NCBI GenBank assembly: GCA_037974665.1
Contig: CM075764.1
Coordinates: 78,198,325 to 78,262,324 of the forward strand
Length of the DNA stretch: 64,000 nt
Source of the DNA: Ehretia macrophylla
Taxonomy: Eukaryota; Streptophyta; Magnoliopsida; Boraginales; Ehretiaceae
Reading direction: 5' to 3'
The translations under genes and the position numbers were made by a program. The notes below the pieces were generated by a model. That model did no database searches, had not been told where the DNA came from, and was given only the letters and a program-made list of their open reading frames with translations. Positions 59,360 to 64,000 of this stretch are shown piece by piece (within the stretch, counting starts at the first letter, position 1; each line of letters opens with the position of its first letter).

Positions 59360-60402
59360 TGTTAGTTCAAGCTATCCTAAGAGGAGGGGTAAATTAGAAT
59401 ATAGAGGAAGTATTACTACTTTTTCGGATATGATTGCAACTATTTAACTCTTTGAATCAATTTATCAAAAACTAGGTATGCAATAAAATAAAGAGTAAAT
59501 GAGTCGATTTTAGGGTGGTTCGCTAATCTAGTCCACCACCTAAGGTCTTCTCCCCTTAGGATTTTCACTAGCTCCACTAGTAGTGTTCTTTTACAAGTTG
59601 GTAAAACACAAACCAACAATACAAGACTTGTTGACTCCAAAAGAATAGCCCCTCGTCCGACTTGGCTTGTCCAACTGCCTCTGGAGTAGTCAGTCGAGGT
59701 GACTGCCTCTAGAGAAGTCAGTCGAGTCCTTCGATTGACTTACCCCTGTACCCCTACTGTTCAAGTCGGTTGAGGTGAGCTGGTTGAGTTGCTTGATCGA
59801 CTTGCTTTGACCTACTTGTTTGGGATGTGTTTAGTCTAGTAGAAAGACCAGTCTAAAAGAGTTTTGCAAATATGAAACAATTAAGATCAAAATGCAACAA
59901 GTTTTTGAGAATCTTTAAATCCAACGCTCAATACACATTTAGAACAATGTTTTTGACCATGATTTTCTCAAGAAATCTTTATTTAAAACAATTTTCCAAA
60001 ACGAGTTTTAAATTAAGTTTTGAGCTTTACCTAGCATATTGAAGTCACTCAACATAAAAATAATTGGTACCCCTTATGATGTCACTTCTCCTTCCTTATG
60101 AGTCCCTCTTCAATCTTCGTACTTGAGATCTTTTTATGATGATAGTTTGAAGCTTCATAGATCTTCATGACTATAGTGTTTGAACAAGATTGATCATGTT
60201 GAGCTCTTCATTCGAGAGATCTTCAAGACTTTAGGGATCTTCTTTTGATGCATATGAATGACTCCAAGTTTTTTTGTACAAAGCATTCTTGACAATCTTG
60301 TTTACAAATATCTCATGAAGCAATAAGATTAGTCAATAATCAAACATTTATTTAAGATTGAGTTATCATCAAAATTCTAGATGAAGCCTTTTTAGGCTAA
60401 CA
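59360..60402 (-). repeat. 5' LTR of the Sirevirus element, internally deleted
   Basis: 1043 bases. On the - strand it starts TGTTAGCCTAAAAAGGC and ends ACTAACA, giving 6-bp terminal inverted repeats. Relative to the 3' LTR it lacks about 335 bases around 59645. Confidence 0.87.
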
Positions 60403-62233
60403 ATATTTGATGTATACTTGTTTCATTACTGATATTATATTTCCCTTTATATTCTTTTTTATTGTATGAATGAGTCTCTAGTATTTTCGTTAAAGAAACG
60501 TATTCTTAAGTATTAAGGAATATGTGATCATGTTTTTTTAATACGATAATACTTAAACTCTTCAGAGTCATTAGATTATTTGAATGAGACTTTAATTTAG
60601 CAAATACGGATTATCACATTCGTTTGTTACCTTTGATTAATATAAGATATTAATGATAAACGAATGATGAGTCACATACCATAATAGCATGAGATGTAAA
60701 TAGCAAACATGTGGGTGATCATTAGTTGATAATCATTGAACATGACGTGAATAACAAATCACATGGCTTAGGATTAATGATTTGTTATTCGTTGCTATTG
60801 TGCAAATGATCCTTAGATTTAAGACAACATAGTTGTCATATGTATTGGTGTTTGAGATTTGCTTTGGAACAAAACTTGTCCTATTCACAAGTGAGACACG
60901 CTCATTCGCAGTCTTATTCGATTAGTATAGTGAGTGGTAAATAATTGTCAAGACATAATCCATTGCCTCTGGTGTGAGGAAATGTCATATGCAATCTAAC
61001 TTTGGATGTTGAATTAGGAAATCCTTGGTGAAGGTATAAATGATGGGAAAGTTGTTTTTCGTGAGTCATCTCTCATTACGCCGAGTTTGATCTATTCATA
61101 GTATCAAGTTAATGAACTTAGTCAGTTCATGTTTCTTACTTGATCGGGACATTATTAATAGAATGATTGAATTGTACTGTAATTGTCAACTAAATAGGTT
61201 CACTCGATTTATGACTTCATTGCCTTATAAATTGTCTTGAAATGTTACTAGATGTCACTCAAGACCTTTAAGGGTATTTCGAGAATAACGGAGACATTCT
61301 CATAATAAATTGAAGAGTTCGATTAATATTTAAAGTATTTAATGTTTCTTATTGCTATTCGGCGGTGAACCTAGAAGGTCACACACTATAAAGTGTAATG
61401 ATTAAGTCTTAATTGATCTTGTATCTTGATCTCAATTAATTAGTAAAGAGTTATCAAAAGTATTTTTCAGCATTATAAGTTAATGGGGTCAATGTGTCAT
61501 TGTGCATAAGATATAGGGTCTTATATGTAAAGATGAAAATGTAATTTCTATTAGTTGATCTAATGATGATTAGATTAAAATAATTGACCTATGTCTAAAT
61601 TTGCATACAAGGATTAAGAAGTTAATCTTAATTAAAGTATAACTAAGAGTGTATGGAATTTTCCACTATCATAATTATCCTTTGTTGTCAAAGATATACT
61701 TGTATGTATTGTGTTACAATGACACATGGGCTTTGCATGCTTGGACAAAAGGACAAGTGTTGCGCTTATGTTTAATTCTTGTATTAGATACATGATATTA
61801 TATATACATTCAATGCATGCAAGAATATACTACTTCTAATGATAGTGGAAAAATACTGCATCATCTAAAGAGCAAAAACTAAGTGTAAGTTTGAGCTTTT
61901 TTCAAAGAGAGAACAAGTTCATCTTTCCTTCAAAGGAGTTTGCTAGTACTACAACTCAAAGTAGGAGAGAAGACTTCATCACTTGCTTGTATGGACTAAC
62001 CTGGCTTCTACATTTGTGGAAGAAGGAATCTTGCAAGAATGAGCACGACACAACTTCATCAACAATTTTCTACAAGAGGTATGTAGTATATCTTTTGTTG
62101 TTATGTCTTTATGTATAGTGCAATCAATATTAAGTTAAAGGATTGTTGTATATGCCTGAAAAATTGTTATTAATATCTTCTTCTGATGCAATTTATAGTA
62201 TTTTATACATGCAATTCTTATATAGATCCTTCA
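60403..62233 (+). mobile_element. Copia-type LTR, left end cut by the Sirevirus insertion
   Basis: Homologous along its length to the LTR that starts at 62342 (shared blocks around GAATGNGTCTCTA, TACCTTTGATTAA and TTAATGATAAA). It ends ...CCTTCA at 62233, and a primer-site match with one change follows (62236-62248). The Sirevirus target duplication ATATT lies at its left edge. The open frame at 61891-62118 lies in the presumed R-U5 part and is not supported as a gene. Confidence 0.65.
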
Positions 62234-62235
62234 AT

Positions 62236-62248
62236 TAGTATCAGAGCC
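62236..62248 (+). other. Primer-binding site of the copia LTR element
   Basis: TAGTATCAGAGCC differs from the initiator-Met primer site TGGTATCAGAGCC by one G-to-A change. Confidence 0.75.
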
Positions 62249-62341
62249 TCTACTTGATATTAATGCAATTGCATATATGCTTACATTTGTTTCTGGTTAT
62301 TTTTTAGCACTTAAGGAATTTAGAAAGATATGTATTTCTAA
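62249..62341 (+). other. Short internal remnant between two copia LTRs
   Basis: About 90 AT-rich bases after the primer site, without coding content, cut off by the next LTR. Confidence 0.5.
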
Positions 62342-63541
62342 TGTTAGGGATATGCCCTAATGCTATAGACTAGACGACCTAATTAGGGTTTAACAAGAAT
62401 ATATGTGTTTTTCTACACAGTGATGTTTTTGGATATTCATATTATCCGCTTTTATATGAATGTGTCTCTAATTTTTATCGGAGAAAAAAAACATTCTAAA
62501 AGAGTTTAGAATACTTCGCTGTGTTTTCTTCGATATGATAAACATTAAGAAATGATTCATAACCCTTCAGATTATTTGACCGGGACTAGAATAATCGAGA
62601 ACGGGTTATCATATGTTATTACCTTTGATTAACATAGTGATGTTAATGATAAATGATGGTATGTGAACTGCCAGAACAACATAAGGATGTGGACTAATAT
62701 ACATATGAGTGATCGTCAGTGTACGGATCATTGAATGTAAGAATTGTGTAAATTAATCCTCACACTTGATAAATTACGGCTGTCGGATATATCAGGGGCT
62801 AAATATAGTGTCTGGACTATACCTGCCTTCTATAAGGTGAGTTACGGCCTTTCGTATTTTAGTCTTGTGATATAGAGACTGACAGGTAATTGTCAAGATA
62901 AGATCTATTAACCTCCGTTCAGAGTTGATGTCCTATGATAAGTAAAATTGGTCGATAAACGAGGAAGTCCTTGGCCAAGGCAAGAATGAAATTGATGGAA
63001 AGGAGTTTTTCCATAATTGTCATCTCTCGTTTCGCCATTTTAGATATATTCATAGAATCAGAAGTAGACTTAACCATTTCATGGTCCTTTCCCGATCGGG
63101 ACATTTTAATAGAAGGATCGGACTACACAATAATTTCCAACAATAAATAGATTCGTAAAAGACATAGTCTTTATTATCGCATACATTTTCATGATACATT
63201 TGTTGCTAGGGCGTCACTCATGAACATGAAGGTATTTTAGGTAATGACAGAGACATTCCCGAAATAGATTAAGAAGTTTAATTGTCCTTCATCAGTATGC
63301 GGTTATGAATCTAGAAAGTCACACACTAATAAGCATAATGAATAATTTCACCAATAGCTTGTATAATGTGGTTAATGATTTTGAAGTGTTAAGAGTCATC
63401 TAGAATGGTCTTTGGGCCAAAAGTGTAGTTTTGCAAAGTTTGAGGTCAAAACGTAAATAATAGAAGTTTTGGGACCAAACTACAAATATTGAAATGTAGT
63501 TTCAACGTAATTATTCTAATAAAGATTAGAATAAGCAAAAA

Positions 63542-63613
<72 letters not shown>

Positions 63614-64000
63614 ATGATATGATTTATGAAATGCCACATCATCAATCCTAGTCATCAAAGGGAAAAGCAAATTAGTGATTGGGCATGCACATGTGGCATG
63701 TACATGTGTAAAGTTGGGTGAGTGGATTGTCCATGTCATCTATCCTAGGATTAATCTTATCCATTAATTTGAATTAAAAGTAGAAATTTAATCCTGATTA
63801 AATCAAGGTGTCCGCATGTCATTAGATGATAATGATTACTTTTGCAAGTTGTAGGAGAGAGAAAAAGGTAACCATTGGATTGTAATGATTACAATCTAAA
63901 GCCATGCAAAAGCTTATCTAATCTTACACTCAACTAAACCTTCTTTGATTGGATAATTAGCATGCAAATAATACATATTATAATAGAGATTATAATATAA
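62342..64000 (+). mobile_element. Copia-type LTR, right end outside the window
   Basis: Starts TGTTAGGGATATGCCCTAATGC, a typical plant copia LTR opening, and stays homologous to 60403-62233 for at least its first kilobase. It contains a microsatellite at 63536-63611. The end and any coding part lie beyond 64000. Confidence 0.65.
63536..63611. repeat. Compound microsatellite (AAAT)n(AT)n
   Basis: About eleven AAAT units followed by about fifteen AT units. It produces the artefactual Tyr/Ile and Leu/Phe repeats of the open frame at 63446-63739. Confidence 0.95.

Larger units (their letters stand above)
31037..60402 (-). mobile_element. Sirevirus-type Ty1/copia element split by a 20.4-kb gypsy insertion
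   Basis: On the - strand the order is: 5' LTR (60402-59360), primer site, leader, gag, pol, env-like region, purine tract, 3' LTR (32462-31037). LTR ends are TGTTAG and CTAACA. Target duplication is GTATT/ATATT with one substitution. Removing the gypsy insertion (38703-59073) leaves about 9.0 kb, the usual Sirevirus size. The extra ORF region between RNase H and the 3' LTR is also typical of this lineage. All coding parts are interrupted. Confidence 0.88.

Noticed and set aside
63446..63739. 97-residue - strand ORF with Ile/Tyr and Leu/Phe repeats
   Set aside because: Translation of the (AAAT)n(AT)n microsatellite inside a copia LTR.
1..64000. CRISPR arrays, prokaryotic operons, phage or plasmid features
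   Set aside because: No regularly spaced repeats of that kind and no bacterial gene organisation; split genes and plant retrotransposons show a plant nuclear locus.

Overview
The window is nuclear DNA of a flowering plant, most likely a eudicot. Two lines of evidence point this way: a split mitochondrial CLPB (Hsp100) gene with ten coding exons and GT-AG introns, next to a P-class PPR gene; and AT-rich DNA packed with plant-type LTR retrotransposons whose primer sites match initiator-Met tRNA. I cannot name the species. No bacterial-type operon, CRISPR array or tRNA gene was found.

Left part (1-10378) is transposon debris: the 3' part of a long Ty3/gypsy LTR with a tandem duplication; reverse-oriented copia LTR sequence; a Tat/Retand-like remnant with an antisense ORF, polypurine tract and LTR; a complete 3.96-kb solo gypsy LTR with a perfect 5-bp target duplication (GACTA); and a decayed LINE 3' end with a poly(A) tail.

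Gene island (about 10380-24200) holds the only two host genes I can support. They are convergent. On the + strand is a short PPR protein gene (CDS 11194-12270) with a 5'UTR intron. On the - strand is CLPB4-like mitochondrial disaggregase (14687-23669; ten coding exons rebuild a continuous 976-residue protein with every splice phase matching). Intron 1 contains a decayed plastid 23S rRNA fragment, and introns 1 and 3 contain other organelle-like DNA. A foldback MITE lies just upstream of the CLPB start codon.

Right part (24200-64000) is a stack of nested insertions that can be dated in order from target duplications. A LINE-type RNase H remnant was split by a 6.05-kb Ty1/copia element (24763-30812, TSD AACTT, - strand). 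Close by, a Sirevirus-type copia element (31037-60402, - strand, TSD GTATT/ATATT) entered an older copia LTR. A Tekay-like chromovirus (38703-59073, + strand, TSD AAAGC) entered the Sirevirus leader. A gag/pol-less long-LTR element (42180-52548, TSD CCTGA/CCTAA) entered the chromovirus gag. A solo LTR of a related family (44901-47300, TSD CTTTA/CTTTC) sits in the leader of that element. The window ends in two further copia LTRs.

No new biological system stands out. The most unusual points are an internal inverted duplication inside one LTR of the non-autonomous element, the antisense ORF of the Tat-like remnant, the organelle DNA inside CLPB introns, and a conserved near-palindromic block shared by several independent gypsy LTRs.
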